Shown piece after piece: positions 35,209-43,480 of a DNA stretch of 50,759 nt. How positions within the stretch are numbered: the first letter of the stretch is position 1; the number at the start of each line of letters is the position of its first letter. The notes beneath the pieces are model-generated. The model had not been told where the DNA came from. It did no database searches and saw only the letters and a program-made list of their open reading frames with translations. The DNA is from Desulfitobacteriaceae bacterium (lineage in GTDB: Bacteria > Bacillota > Desulfitobacteriia > Desulfitobacteriales > Desulfitobacteriaceae): positions 1 to 50,759 of the forward strand of contig JAQVLN010000004.1 in NCBI GenBank assembly GCA_028704155.1, read 5' to 3'. Both the position numbers and the translations under genes were made by a program.

Positions 35209-35685
35209 TTAATGTAACAGAAAGAAAATTAAACCGACAATGATTGATGTTACGATGCCATAAACCAGTACCGGACCGGCGATCTGGAAAAGACGAGCTC
35301 CAACACCTAAAACATATCCTTCCCGCTTGAATTCCAAAGCAGGAGCCACAATTGAATTGGCAAAACCGGTAATCGGAACTATAGAACCGGCACCGGCGAA
35401 CCGGGCAATATGGTCATATACACCCAGTCCGGTTAATAACGCTCCCAGGAAAATTAAGACTGCGCTTGTCGCGGCAGAAGCCTCCGGAAATGTTAAACCG
35501 CCAAGCCTGAATAAATTAATAATAATTTGACCAATCATGCAAATTAAACCGCCCACAAAAAACGCACGGATTGAATTTTTAACAACCGTTGGTTTAGGTG
35601 AAATTTGTTTGCTCAAAGCCTGATACTCCATGGGGCTTAAGCCGATTGTTGGCGGACGAAGAACTTTCTTAACCAGAATTCTCAC
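35209..35685 (-). CDS. spoVAC: Stage V sporulation protein AC
   Basis: Up to 158 residues. SpoVAC is a mechanosensitive-type membrane protein of the dipicolinate channel: AFFVGGLICMIGQIIINLFRL, AGAGSIVPITGFANSIVAPALEFKREG. The start is uncertain. GAGGGAG directly touches the GTG at 35685, a CTG eight bases beyond it has ideal spacing, and an ATG (MEYQALSKQ) occurs at 35631. First gene of the spoVA operon, which lacks spoVAA and spoVAB, the usual layout in clostridia. Confidence 0.93.
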   Translation of the reverse strand: MRILVKKVLRPPTIGLSPMEYQALSKQISPKPTVVKNSIRAFFVGGLICMIGQIIINLFRLGGLTFPEASAATSAVLIFLGALLTGLGVYDHIARFAGAGSIVPITGFANSIVAPALEFKREGYVLGVGARLFQIAGPVLVYGIVTSIIVGLIFFLLH

Positions 35686-35743
35686 TCCCTCAAAGTCACA
35701 ATCTTAAGTTATTAACCCTGTAACAGGTACAGAAATACCTTTA

Positions 35744-35773
35744 TAGTATGTTACCGGCACAGACCGTTTATAC
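35744..35773 (-). promoter_or_regulatory. Sigma-G type promoter of the spoVA operon
   Basis: Minus strand: GTATA (35769-35773), 18-base spacer, CATACTA (35744-35750). This fits the sigma-G consensus GHATR-N18-CATWHTA exactly. It lies about 60 bases before spoVAC, and spoVA is a known forespore sigma-G operon. Confidence 0.8.
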
Positions 35774-35823
35774 TTGTCCTCAATAAATTGCCTTAAATGA
35801 CCCGGTTATAATTTATTATCGGC

Positions 35824-35848
35824 AGGAAATTTATGGATGACGTCGAAT
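35824..35848 (+). promoter_or_regulatory. Sigma-H type promoter of the spoIIA operon
   Basis: Plus strand: AGGAAAT (35824-35830), an 11-base spacer, GTCGAAT (35842-35848), matching sigma-H consensus RNAGGAWWW/RNNGAAT. It lies about 40 bases before spoIIAA. Bacillus spoIIA is driven by sigma-H with Spo0A. No clear Spo0A box was pinned down. Confidence 0.75.
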
Positions 35849-35888
35849 TTATCCTTTAGAAAAGGCTTAGAGGAGAGTGGCTAAATCG

Positions 35889-36227
35889 ATGGAAAAAGTA
35901 ATTAAGCGACAGACAATGTTCCTGCGCTTAGACGGAGAGCTTGATATGCAAACTGCAGATTCAGTCAGGACAACAATAGACACAGAAATAGATAGACGCG
36001 GTGTCCGAACGGTTATCATAAATCTGCAAAAAGTAGAGTTCATAGACAGTTCCGGACTTGGTGTCCTACTGGGGCGTTACAAAAAACTTCGGGATCTGGA
36101 GGGAAAGCTCAAAATCACCAATGTTCCCCCGCATATTCTCAAAATTATGGAATTATCAGGATTACCTAAAATAATTCACTTCTACAATGATGAAGAATCA
36201 GCCTATGATGAAGGAAGGGGAGCATAA
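35889..36227 (+). CDS. spoIIAA: Anti-sigma factor antagonist SpoIIAA
   Basis: 112 residues of the STAS fold from the ATG at 35889. A GTG at 35877 is in frame but touches the ribosome site AGGAG, while the ATG is 13 bases away, so the start is not settled. The phospho-acceptor is the second serine of FIDSSGLGVLLGRYK (about S55). Dephosphorylated SpoIIAA binds SpoIIAB and frees sigma-F in the forespore. First gene of spoIIAA-spoIIAB-sigF. Confidence 0.95.
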   Translation: MEKVIKRQTMFLRLDGELDMQTADSVRTTIDTEIDRRGVRTVIINLQKVEFIDSSGLGVLLGRYKKLRDLEGKLKITNVPPHILKIMELSGLPKIIHFYNDEESAYDEGRGA

Positions 36228-36228
36228 G

Positions 36229-36666
36229 ATGACTAAAAATTTTGTTAAACTTGTTTTTTCCAGTTTGCCTGAAAACGTCAGTTCAGCCAGGTTGCTTGTT
36301 GCCTCAGTCGGTTCCCAGCTTGACCTTTCTCTTAACGATCTTGAAGAAATAAAAGTAGCTGTTTCTGAGGCCGTATCCAATGCAATTATTCACGGTTATA
36401 ACAATGCACCGGATAATTTTGTTCATCTTGAAATGGAAATCACCCTGAATCAACTTAAAGTTTTAGTAATTGACCAAGGATGTGGGATTCCCGATGTTAA
36501 ACAAGCTATGCAGCCGGCCTTCAGCACCGATCCTGAACGAATGGGCCTGGGGTTTGTCTTTATGCAATCTTTTATGGATGAACTTAGAGTAACCTCGGAA
36601 ATAAACAAAGGCACGACCGTAACAATGGTCAAATATTTAAGTCCGACCGCACCCTCCTCGCATTAG
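36229..36666 (+). CDS. spoIIAB: Anti-sigma-F factor SpoIIAB
   Basis: 145 residues from the ATG at 36229, directly after the spoIIAA stop (TAAGATG) and behind GGAAGGGGAG; a longer frame starting at 36187 lies within spoIIAA. It is a GHKL serine kinase: N-box EAVSNAIIHGYNN, G1 LVIDQGCGIPD, G2 ERMGLGFVFMQSFMD. It holds sigma-F inactive and phosphorylates SpoIIAA. Confidence 0.96.
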   Translation: MTKNFVKLVFSSLPENVSSARLLVASVGSQLDLSLNDLEEIKVAVSEAVSNAIIHGYNNAPDNFVHLEMEITLNQLKVLVIDQGCGIPDVKQAMQPAFSTDPERMGLGFVFMQSFMDELRVTSEINKGTTVTMVKYLSPTAPSSH

Positions 36667-36678
36667 GGAGGTAGTTTT

Positions 36679-37470
36679 ATGATTCAACGTTTAACTGAAA
36701 TGAATCTTCCGCGTTTTCCGCTTCTCCCTGATAAAGAAATCAAGGAATTGCTGCATAAGGCCCAGGAAGGGGATGCTGCAGCCCGTGAAAAGCTAATTAA
36801 CTGCAACCTGAAACTAATTTTTAATCTTGTCCAGCGTTTCAGCCATCGCGGGTATGAAATTGAAGACCTTTTCCAAATCGGGACAATCGGCCTGATCAAA
36901 GCAATAGATAAATTTGACTTTTCCTTCGATGTTAAATTTTCTACTTATGCCGTACCTATGATTATCGGCGAAATCAGAAGATTCCTAAGGGATGACCACC
37001 CTATCAAAGTCCCCCGTTCCTATAAGGAGATGATCTATAAAATAAATCGTTCCCGCGAACATCTCACCGCTGTCCTGGGCCATGAACCGACCATCGGGGA
37101 AATTGCTGCCGATATTGGGGTTAACCGGGAAGATATAGTAACGGCAATCGAGGCCATGCAAAGCCCGACTTCTATTCATGATACCCTTTACCAGGATGAT
37201 TCAGACCCGATCTTCGTTCTTGATCAACTACATCTGGAGAAAGATCCGGAACCTGCCTGGTTTGAAAAAATAGCCTTAAAAGAAGTATTTGAAAAACTGC
37301 CCGACCGTGAAAAACGGGTACTTTTAATGAGGTTTTATGAAGATAAAACCCAAAGTGAAATTGCCCGGCTGCTTAATCTGTCTCAGGTCCAGATTTCCAG
37401 GATTGAACGATCGGCCCTGCATCATATCAGGGAATTTCTTAAAGCTGATGAAATAAACAAAAAAACATAA
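36679..37470 (+). CDS. sigF: RNA polymerase sigma-F factor
   Basis: 263 residues. Region 2 (LIFNLVQRFSHRGYEIEDLFQIGTIGLIKAIDKFD, then FSTYAVPMIIGEIRRFLRDD), region 3 (GHEPTIGEIAADIGVN) and region 4 (LPDREKRVLLMRFYEDKTQSEIA with the helix-turn-helix SQVQISRIER) are present. GGGAGG precedes the ATG by eight bases. It is the first forespore-specific sigma factor and ends the spoIIA operon. Confidence 0.97.
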   Translation: MIQRLTEMNLPRFPLLPDKEIKELLHKAQEGDAAAREKLINCNLKLIFNLVQRFSHRGYEIEDLFQIGTIGLIKAIDKFDFSFDVKFSTYAVPMIIGEIRRFLRDDHPIKVPRSYKEMIYKINRSREHLTAVLGHEPTIGEIAADIGVNREDIVTAIEAMQSPTSIHDTLYQDDSDPIFVLDQLHLEKDPEPAWFEKIALKEVFEKLPDREKRVLLMRFYEDKTQSEIARLLNLSQVQISRIERSALHHIREFLKADEINKKT

Positions 37471-37491
37471 ACACCCGGGCCAAGAAGCTAA

Positions 37492-37524
37492 GGGCTGTGC
37501 TTGAATTTATTTTCAGCACAGCCC
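37492..37524. terminator. Bidirectional hairpin between sigF and dacF
   Basis: GGGCTGTGC and GCACAGCCC form a perfect 9-bp stem around a 15-base loop. The T run is weak on both sides. It lies between the convergent genes sigF and dacF. Confidence 0.6.
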
Positions 37525-37557
37525 TGTCATTTATTTACCAGAAATAGCCAACTACGG

Positions 37558-38706
37558 TTAAAAGCCGACAACATCTTTCAATGTCTTCGTCATTTGCTGC
37601 AAAACTCCGGCCCTGGCAACCGGCTCCTTGGCAATTAGATCTACAGTTGCCTGTAGCTTATCATCCTGGTACAAAAGTATCTCACCCAACTTTTGATTTT
37701 CCCGGACCGGGGCAGTAACTTCGGAGTCAATTTTAGTATCCAGCCAAATATTTTTATCCTTCCCTTTTTCTATCGATATGCCCAAAGGTTTTGCGGTCAC
37801 AGCTTCCACTTCTTCTGCCGCTCCTTTACGAACTTTAACCATACCTTGTTTTTGCCCAGCCGAAGCAAAAGTCTTAAAAGTATATTTGGCAAAACCATAA
37901 TTATATAATTTCATTGATTCAGCAAAGTGGCCTCTTACCTTAGGGATTCCCATTACTACGCAAATTAAACGCAGCCCCTCCCTTTCCACTGTCGATGCCA
38001 GGCAATATTTTGCTTCATTTGTCCAGCCAGTTTTAAAACCGTCTGTACCAGTATACCACCAGAGAAGTTTGTTGGTATTCCAAAGTTTAAATTTACCATC
38101 CCTTAAATCGTATTCTTTAATTGCTGTCAGTTTTCTGATCAAAGGATAATCCAGGGCAACCCGTCCCATAACCGCTAAATCATAAGCACTGGTATAATGC
38201 CCTTCCGCCGGAAGGCCATAAGCATTGACAAAATACGTATTTTTCAGTCCAAGTTCCTGGACTTTCTTGTTCATTTCTTCCACAAAAGCTTCATGTGAGC
38301 CGCTGATATGTTCTGCTACCGCCACACAGGAGTCATTTGCCGACCCTACGGCGATTGAAATCAACATTTCTTCCATGGAAAATACCTCCCCGGGCTCCAA
38401 ATAAATCTGGGATCCTCCCAGTTTTGAGGCATTTTCACTTGCCGTAATTTGATCGGTTAATTTTACCCGACCTTCATCAATAGCTTCGGCAGCTATAAGC
38501 ATGGTCATTAATTTTGTAACACTTGCCGGGGCAAGTTCCTTATTAGGTTCTTTTTCGTAAAGAATTTTTCCGGAAGCCGCATCCATTAACACAGCACTAG
38601 CAGCCTCTGTTTCCAGTTCCAGACCCAGCACCGGCCTGGATAATATTACACCCAGATTTCCCAATGCTAAGGTTAAGATCAATAACCACCCCAAGGCTTT
38701 GCGCAT
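37558..38706 (-). CDS. dacF: D-alanyl-D-alanine carboxypeptidase
   Basis: 382 residues with a signal peptide (ALGWLLILTLALGNLGVIL). Penicillin-binding S11 peptidase: SVTKLM with the active serine, SANDSCVAVAEH as SxN, and KTGWTNEA. A C-terminal PBP5-type beta domain and an amphipathic tail for membrane attachment follow. It trims the pentapeptide of peptidoglycan. Named dacF for its place next to spoIIA, as in Bacillus; sporulation expression is supported by a sigma-F-like -10 box at 38747-38756. Confidence 0.9.
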   Translation of the reverse strand: MRKALGWLLILTLALGNLGVILSRPVLGLELETEAASAVLMDAASGKILYEKEPNKELAPASVTKLMTMLIAAEAIDEGRVKLTDQITASENASKLGGSQIYLEPGEVFSMEEMLISIAVGSANDSCVAVAEHISGSHEAFVEEMNKKVQELGLKNTYFVNAYGLPAEGHYTSAYDLAVMGRVALDYPLIRKLTAIKEYDLRDGKFKLWNTNKLLWWYTGTDGFKTGWTNEAKYCLASTVEREGLRLICVVMGIPKVRGHFAESMKLYNYGFAKYTFKTFASAGQKQGMVKVRKGAAEEVEAVTAKPLGISIEKGKDKNIWLDTKIDSEVTAPVRENQKLGEILLYQDDKLQATVDLIAKEPVARAGVLQQMTKTLKDVVGF

Positions 38707-38746
38707 CTTTGATTCCTCCTCGTATTAAAAGAGTTATTTGATTTTT

Positions 38747-38756
38747 TAGTATTCCC
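38747..38756 (-). promoter_or_regulatory. Possible sigma-F -10 element of dacF
   Basis: Minus strand GGGAATACTA matches the sigma-F -10 consensus GGNNANANTA fully. The -35 box is poor (CAATA with a 14-base spacer). It is about 40 bases before the dacF start. Confidence 0.35.
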
Positions 38757-38940
38757 GTAAACCGAAAATATATTGGCATAACAGGATTATTATGAATTTT
38801 TTTGCGCTCCCCGGCAAAATCGGTTCGCTCAGCACTTGGATCTCCCTTAAGTCAATTTTCACTTTCTACTAATGCTTAAACGATCATGAAAGTCTATGTT
38901 GATCTTTGCTCAACGAAATTTAATCTTTATGGAAAATAAA

Positions 38941-38984
38941 GGAGAGGAACCTTGAAGCTGCATAAGGCCTCAGGTTCCTTTCCT
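38941..38984 (-). terminator. Terminator after the CoA-binding protein gene
   Basis: Minus strand: AGGAAAGGAACCT pairs with AGGTTCCTCTCC around a 20-base loop, followed by a T-rich stretch. It starts at the stop codon of the 38983-39471 gene. Confidence 0.6.
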
Positions 38985-39471
38985 AAAAAAACTTTTTCCT
39001 TACAGATACTTTGGCACTTCTTAACCCATGCCAGTAACATGGATTTAAATAGCTAAGGGGTGGTTTATAAATTTTATGCACCAGGACACACCCCTTTACC
39101 TCCATAATCCCCGCGCTCTCACATTGTTCATGAAACCCCTCAGTCCAGGTTTGGTTTTGAAACCAGATTTTTTTTGCCCCGGCTTCAGCTGCATCCCGAA
39201 CCATTGCAGCAAGCATTTCCGGAAACAAACAAGGTATGACCACATCTATCTTGTCTTTTAAAACCAACAGATCCGAGTATACCTTGCTGCCTTCAAGCCG
39301 ATCAAGCTTCGGGGCAACAGGATAAACCGTACAATCAAATTGTTTTAAGAGCCGCCAAACTTTCCAAGCGTGTCTATGCCTTTTAAACTTTTCGGCATTT
39401 GCCAGGACAGCAAAGCGGTCAGCGGTAATTATATCATCTACCATTTGAAATATCTCCTTCTCCCGGGCCAC
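38983..39471 (-). CDS. CoA-binding (Rossmann) domain protein, YccU-like
   Basis: 162 residues. It resembles the CoA_binding family: FAVLANAEKFKRHRHAWKVWRLL, DCTVYPVAPKLDRLEGSKVYSDL, IDVVIPCLFPEML, then AGAKKIWFQNQTWTEG. The usual catalytic-looking HPVN and QxG positions are changed, so it is a divergent member. The C-terminal 25 residues are basic. Monocistronic, with its own terminator. No reaction is known for the family. Confidence 0.7.
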   Translation of the reverse strand: MAREKEIFQMVDDIITADRFAVLANAEKFKRHRHAWKVWRLLKQFDCTVYPVAPKLDRLEGSKVYSDLLVLKDKIDVVIPCLFPEMLAAMVRDAAEAGAKKIWFQNQTWTEGFHEQCESAGIMEVKGCVLVHKIYKPPLSYLNPCYWHGLRSAKVSVRKKFF

Positions 39472-39611
39472 GAAAGCACCTCCCCTATGGCTTTTTAAAG
39501 ATACTTACGCAGCTTAGGGAGAAACTATACTGATTATTGTTTACTCCCCAGTGACTGTACAAAATTCCTTATTAACCTTGTATTAATTAGATAAATCAAG
39601 TGGCTTTAACC

Positions 39612-40460
39612 CTACTCAGTTGAAGGTTCCCTCCTGCTGCGTTTCAATATTTTTTGGGATATCCGGTCCATAATAATAGCTACAATAACTATGCTCAGAC
39701 CACCTTCCATTCCTAATCCGATATCTACAGTCTGCATGGCTTTAAGCACTTCACGCCCCAAACCGCCGACTCCAATCATAGCTGCAATAACCGACATGGA
39801 AAGAGACATCATAATACATTGATTTACCCCTGTCATTATGATCGGCAAAGCCAGCGGCAGCTGAACCCCTTTTAGAATCTGCATCCTAGTCGAACCAAAG
39901 GCTCTGGCAGCTTCTATCATTTCTGCAGGTACCTGTCGAATTCCTAAATTAGTTAAACGTATTGCAGGTGGAACTGCAAAAATCAAAATAGCTACAAGGG
40001 CAGCTACCTTACCTAACCCAAAAAATATAACTGCTGGTATTAGATATACAAAACTAGGCATCGTCTGCATGAGGTCCAAAATAGGATTTATTATTTTTTC
40101 AGTTGTATCGTTTTGTGATGCCAAAATTCCGACTGGAATTCCAAACAAGAGTGATAAAATGGTTCCTGCAAAAAACAACCCTACAGTACTCATAGTTTGA
40201 TCCCAAAGATCCAAACCATACACAAAAATCAAAGCTAAGCTAATAATTATACTTAACCTTTTGTCTACAAAAAACCATACCAGCAACCCCAGAACCGCCA
40301 CAGCTAACAGTGGTGACCACATCAAAAGAAAATTTTCATTCCACCTTAAAAATGTCTCCAAGCCACCACTTAAAGCATTGGTAAGGGGAGTGATATGAAC
40401 GATCATTTTATCGAAGATATCATTGGTGATATCTCCAAGAGGTATTCTAAAACCTAGCAT
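39612..40460 (-). CDS. opuAB: Glycine betaine/proline ABC transporter permease
   Basis: 282 residues of the ProW/OpuAB type with six or more membrane helices. The start MLGFRIPLGDITNDIFDKM is family-like. The permease loop that contacts the ATPase is present (RLTNLGIRQVPAEMIEAARAFGSTRMQILKGVQLPLALP). GGAGG lies 15 bases before the ATG, an unusually long spacing. The expected ATPase gene next to it survives only as a 31-codon fragment, so the importer must borrow an ATPase encoded elsewhere or be inactive. Confidence 0.9.
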   Translation of the reverse strand: MLGFRIPLGDITNDIFDKMIVHITPLTNALSGGLETFLRWNENFLLMWSPLLAVAVLGLLVWFFVDKRLSIIISLALIFVYGLDLWDQTMSTVGLFFAGTILSLLFGIPVGILASQNDTTEKIINPILDLMQTMPSFVYLIPAVIFFGLGKVAALVAILIFAVPPAIRLTNLGIRQVPAEMIEAARAFGSTRMQILKGVQLPLALPIIMTGVNQCIMMSLSMSVIAAMIGVGGLGREVLKAMQTVDIGLGMEGGLSIVIVAIIMDRISQKILKRSRREPSTE

Positions 40461-40509
40461 AATTGAGAAGCTTCACCTCCTGCCAATCCTGCGCCCCGAG
40501 CATTTGCCA

Positions 40510-40605
40510 TTAAATCAAACATTCATTTAAGTCATGGTTTATGAATACAATTGTCTTATCCATTTTATCCTGCCGGTCCATCAATTCTGTTTGTTCTATC
40601 TTCAA
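40510..40605 (-). pseudogene. opuAA: Fragment of glycine betaine ABC transporter ATPase
   Basis: A 31-codon frame (TTG start, AAGGAG four bases ahead) reads LKIEQTELMDRQDKMDKT then IVFINHDLNECLI and a stop. Betaine ABC ATPases have this order (ELxDLQxKMxKTIVFITHDLxEA) just after Walker B, and the H is the catalytic H-loop histidine. Walker A, the signature and Walker B are all absent, as is everything downstream. It sits exactly where the ATPase gene should be, between binding protein and permease. Confidence 0.75.
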
Positions 40606-40622
40606 CACTCTCCTTAATCCTT

Positions 40623-40659
40623 AAAAAAAATCGGGTATTAAACTTTTCATCTAATACCC
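40623..40659 (-). terminator. Terminator after the betaine-binding protein gene
   Basis: Minus strand: GGGTATTA and TAATACCC around an 11-base loop, then GA and eight T. It would cut off most transcription before the ATPase remnant and the permease gene. Confidence 0.85.
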
Positions 40660-40683
40660 AGTAACAATATTAACGAAAACAAC

Positions 40684-41562
40684 TTACTTACCAAGCATAT
40701 TATCTACTTTTGAGCGATTTTGCTGAATCCAATCTTTTGCCACTTGCTTACTATCTGATCCTTCATCTATTTTAGCTATCATATTTTCAATCTCATCATA
40801 TGAAAGACTAAAGGTCTTAGTAAAATTGTAGAGATCTGGGGCATCGTCTTTTAGATTGTTATTAACTCCAAATAAACAATCATAAGTCTTAAAAATATCT
40901 TTCGGATCTTCAAGAATTTTCAGATCAAAGTTAAGCCACATGGTATGCGGACGCCAAGATATGAAAATAATTGGCTCATTCGTAGCTGTCTTCCTTTTGA
41001 CATCCGCCAGCATAGCAGGAGTGCTGCCTTCCAGTAATTCATATCCATCCAGCCCATATGCTTCCATAGCCTCTTCGGCTTGCATCATAGCGCCGGAACT
41101 CGGTTCTATGCCTACAATACGAGCACCAAAATCAGCTGCTCGTCCTTTTAAATCCTCAATACTATCCACATCCATATAAGTGGGAACCGAAAAACCACAG
41201 GGTGCTTCTTCATAGATCTTGCCAACAGTCTCAAATTGACCTTCGTACTTATCTACATAAGATTGATGTAAATTAGGTAAACAAACATCTGGAAAAACCT
41301 TTATGTTTCCTTGTGCTAATCCCTGGTACATCAATCCCATATCTGCTTCAATAATTTCTGTCTCGTATCCTAATTCTTCGGCGATCTGTTGCGTAATATA
41401 TGTTGCCGGCCACATATCAGGATAGGGCACTTTTCCAATGGTTATCTTGATTTTTTCATCTGCATTTCCATTGGGCTCATTAGCAGTCTGTCCACATCCG
41501 GTAACTATAAGTACAGAACTAAGCATGATTGCTACCAAGATCAAAAACTTTTTGTTCTTCAC
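40684..41562 (-). CDS. opuAC: Glycine betaine-type ABC transporter substrate-binding lipoprotein
   Basis: 292 residues. A lipoprotein signal ends at LIVTGCGQ (C23). It belongs to the OpuAC/ProX family: PYPDMWPATYITQQIAEELGY, SSGAMMQAEEAMEAYGLDGYELLEGSTPAML and FISWRPHTMWLNFDLKILEDP, with the aromatic residues that build the betaine-binding cage. GGAGG lies before the ATG. It probably binds betaine or a related quaternary amine outside the membrane. Confidence 0.9.
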   Translation of the reverse strand: MKNKKFLILVAIMLSSVLIVTGCGQTANEPNGNADEKIKITIGKVPYPDMWPATYITQQIAEELGYETEIIEADMGLMYQGLAQGNIKVFPDVCLPNLHQSYVDKYEGQFETVGKIYEEAPCGFSVPTYMDVDSIEDLKGRAADFGARIVGIEPSSGAMMQAEEAMEAYGLDGYELLEGSTPAMLADVKRKTATNEPIIFISWRPHTMWLNFDLKILEDPKDIFKTYDCLFGVNNNLKDDAPDLYNFTKTFSLSYDEIENMIAKIDEGSDSKQVAKDWIQQNRSKVDNMLGK

Positions 41563-41608
41563 AAATAAATTCCTCCTCTTTTCTTATAACTTAATACTAA
41601 TAACCCTT

Positions 41609-41636
41609 TTTATAACAAAAAAGTGTCGATTGTAAA
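41609..41636 (-). promoter_or_regulatory. Putative sigma-A promoter of the betaine transporter
   Basis: Minus strand TTTACA (41631-41636), 16-base spacer, TATAAA (41609-41614), followed by the leader and GAGGAGG of opuAC. Consensus-based only. Confidence 0.45.
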
Positions 41637-41658
41637 CCCTAAGCGATGTTTGTTTCTG

Positions 41659-42453
41659 CTACCGTACAGCACTAAGCCTCTCGGTTGGGAGTTGTTTATT
41701 AGTAAACCAATTACGAAGTATCCTGGTGTAAAGATCAGGATCTTCGAAATTAAAACTGTGACCCACGCCTTGGACCAAATAACCCTTGGAGTTTGGAATT
41801 GCCGATACTAAAGCCTTTGCTGAATTGCGCATTATTCCTCTCTCCTTTTGACCCAAGAGTATCAGAGTCGGAACAGTACAGTATTCCAAGCCCTCTGGTA
41901 GGCTGAAATTTGCGTTTTCCATCAATAAGTTCTCTAACGACTCAGCCGTTATTGACTTGGAGTCGTTAAAATACCTGGTGAAATCATCATTTGGTACATT
42001 GAGTAACTTTGCCTGAATCTTTGCAAACCACTTAGCCTTTGTTAAAGGTATTGTCAGCTGTACAGTTGGCTTAATTAAACTGGTCCTTCCCGGGATTCGC
42101 CGAACGAGTGCACTATTAACTATCGCGTGGTCTACCACTTCCGGGGCAAATGACAATAACTGAACAACAATTTGAGCGCCGATTGAATGTCCAACTACAT
42201 GAGCTTTACCTTCATGAGCCTTGTTCTTTATCAGTTCTGTAATTTGTTGAGCACTATCTTTAATTGAGAAAGGCTTTAATCCCTTGCTCCTTCCCTGTTC
42301 AGGAAGGTCAGGAACTAAACAATGGAAATCACTTAAATCTTTAACCTGACCGTCCCACATCCAACCGCTCAAACCACCGCCGTGTATAAAAACAATACTA
42401 TCAGGTTGATTCGACCCAAATTCCTGGACATACATTTCCATGTTCAGATTCAC
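41659..42453 (-). CDS. Alpha/beta hydrolase
   Basis: 264 residues of the alpha/beta hydrolase fold. The oxyanion loop is FIHGGGLSGWMWDGQV, the nucleophile elbow GHSIGAQIV (serine about residue 95), an aspartate/glutamate stands in ILLGQKERGIM, and the histidine in GVGHSFNFEDPDLY. Cytoplasmic, no signal peptide. It lies 15 bases after the DUF3231 gene, so it may be cotranscribed with it. Substrate unknown; resembles esterase or lactonase-like members. Confidence 0.85.
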   Translation of the reverse strand: MNLNMEMYVQEFGSNQPDSIVFIHGGGLSGWMWDGQVKDLSDFHCLVPDLPEQGRSKGLKPFSIKDSAQQITELIKNKAHEGKAHVVGHSIGAQIVVQLLSFAPEVVDHAIVNSALVRRIPGRTSLIKPTVQLTIPLTKAKWFAKIQAKLLNVPNDDFTRYFNDSKSITAESLENLLMENANFSLPEGLEYCTVPTLILLGQKERGIMRNSAKALVSAIPNSKGYLVQGVGHSFNFEDPDLYTRILRNWFTNKQLPTERLSAVR

Positions 42454-42468
42454 CTTCTCCCCCGGCTA

Positions 42469-42993
42469 TCAAGTCTTAGTTAAAGCACTAGGAATTACTG
42501 CCTGAGGCGGTTGCTCTAACCAACCATTCTTTATCATAATTTCGATACCGTCAACCGCATATTTTCTCACCTCTGTAACTAGTCTAATAAACTTGGCAAC
42601 AATGTCATGCCGAATATCTAAAGCCAGACCAGCACCATAGAATTCCATGCCGCCCTGATTAGCATACATTATTATAGCCATCATGAGTTTATCAGAAAAT
42701 GGTGCGACTGTTGAATCAGTTACCACTATATCATTCCAATGAGGAGCAGAGGCGGAAATATTGTCCTTTTTTAAAATCCCACTAAAAATTTCGATATGTT
42801 TAGAAGCTATCTTCTTACCCTGATTCATATATTCTTTAACCTGTTCGGATTCTGCTGCTTGACCAAATCCAGTCACCATTACTTTTCCCAGAGTATTAGT
42901 TTGGATATTCGAAAATAGAAGTGTAATTTCTCTTATATGTAAACTTCGTCGTTCTCCTTTAAGCAAACCTGCCAAAAAATCCTTATTTTTCAC
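42469..42993 (-). CDS. DUF3231 protein, C-terminal half (split gene)
   Basis: 174 residues from a GTG with no good ribosome site. It is the second DUF3231 repeat: ERRSLHIREITLLFSNIQTNTLGK, ASKHIEIFSGIL, WNDIVVTDSTVAPFSDKLMM and the family C-terminus MIKNGWLEQPPQA. Full-length DUF3231 proteins have two such repeats in about 330 residues. The missing first repeat is the ORF just upstream, in a frame shifted by one base at the overlap. So this is most likely the back half of one broken gene. Confidence 0.8.
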   Translation of the reverse strand: MKNKDFLAGLLKGERRSLHIREITLLFSNIQTNTLGKVMVTGFGQAAESEQVKEYMNQGKKIASKHIEIFSGILKKDNISASAPHWNDIVVTDSTVAPFSDKLMMAIIMYANQGGMEFYGAGLALDIRHDIVAKFIRLVTEVRKYAVDGIEIMIKNGWLEQPPQAVIPSALTKT

Positions 42994-43480
42994 TAATCAT
43001 CTTCGGCATCTCCAGCATGGGTGGCTTTACAAAGATTCCTTTTGATAACTTCAGCGATGTAACCCATTTAGAATAATCCAGGGCCCGGGAAATACACTTA
43101 ACAAAGAAGTCAACAATATCTGGACGTGACACAAGAGGTAAGTATGTACTGTATAAACCGGCTCCGGCTTTTGCCATTTGAGCCAGATAATAAAGAACGA
43201 AGTTGTCGGTAAACAACCTGGGGGCATTAACATTCACATCTTGGTCTGTAAAACCATCTGGAACAGGAAGGTTTGCTTCATTAAAAAAGTTGGTCATTAG
43301 CACAATTCTTTCGCTGAATACTTTTAAACCATCCTCAAGTATAGCTTGAATATCCCGATCTTCATTTATTGCCAAAAAATATCTAAAAGTGCAAAGCAGC
43401 AGGCTATTATTCGTATAGGTCATCCACAGGGCTGCAACTTCTGCTGAGGATAATTGTTTATCTTTATTATTCGTTAACAT
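42983..43480 (-). CDS. DUF3231 protein, N-terminal half (split gene)
   Basis: 165 residues: first DUF3231 repeat with SSAEVAALWMTYTNNSLLLC, GFTDQDVNVNAPRLFTDNFVLYYL and GIFVKPPMLEMPKMISEK, then a stop. At the junction the minus strand reads AGT-GAAAAA-TAA. Removing one A from the run of five (about 42987-42991) gives SENKDFLAGLL and joins the two halves into one protein of about 335 residues, the usual size. DUF3231 proteins occur in spore formers; function unknown. Confidence 0.8.
   Translation of the reverse strand: MLTNNKDKQLSSAEVAALWMTYTNNSLLLCTFRYFLAINEDRDIQAILEDGLKVFSERIVLMTNFFNEANLPVPDGFTDQDVNVNAPRLFTDNFVLYYLAQMAKAGAGLYSTYLPLVSRPDIVDFFVKCISRALDYSKWVTSLKLSKGIFVKPPMLEMPKMISEK

Noticed and set aside
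35877-35888. GTG start for spoIIAA four codons before the ATG
   Set aside because: It lies one base from the AGGAG ribosome site, which is too close; family alignment also fits the ATG better.
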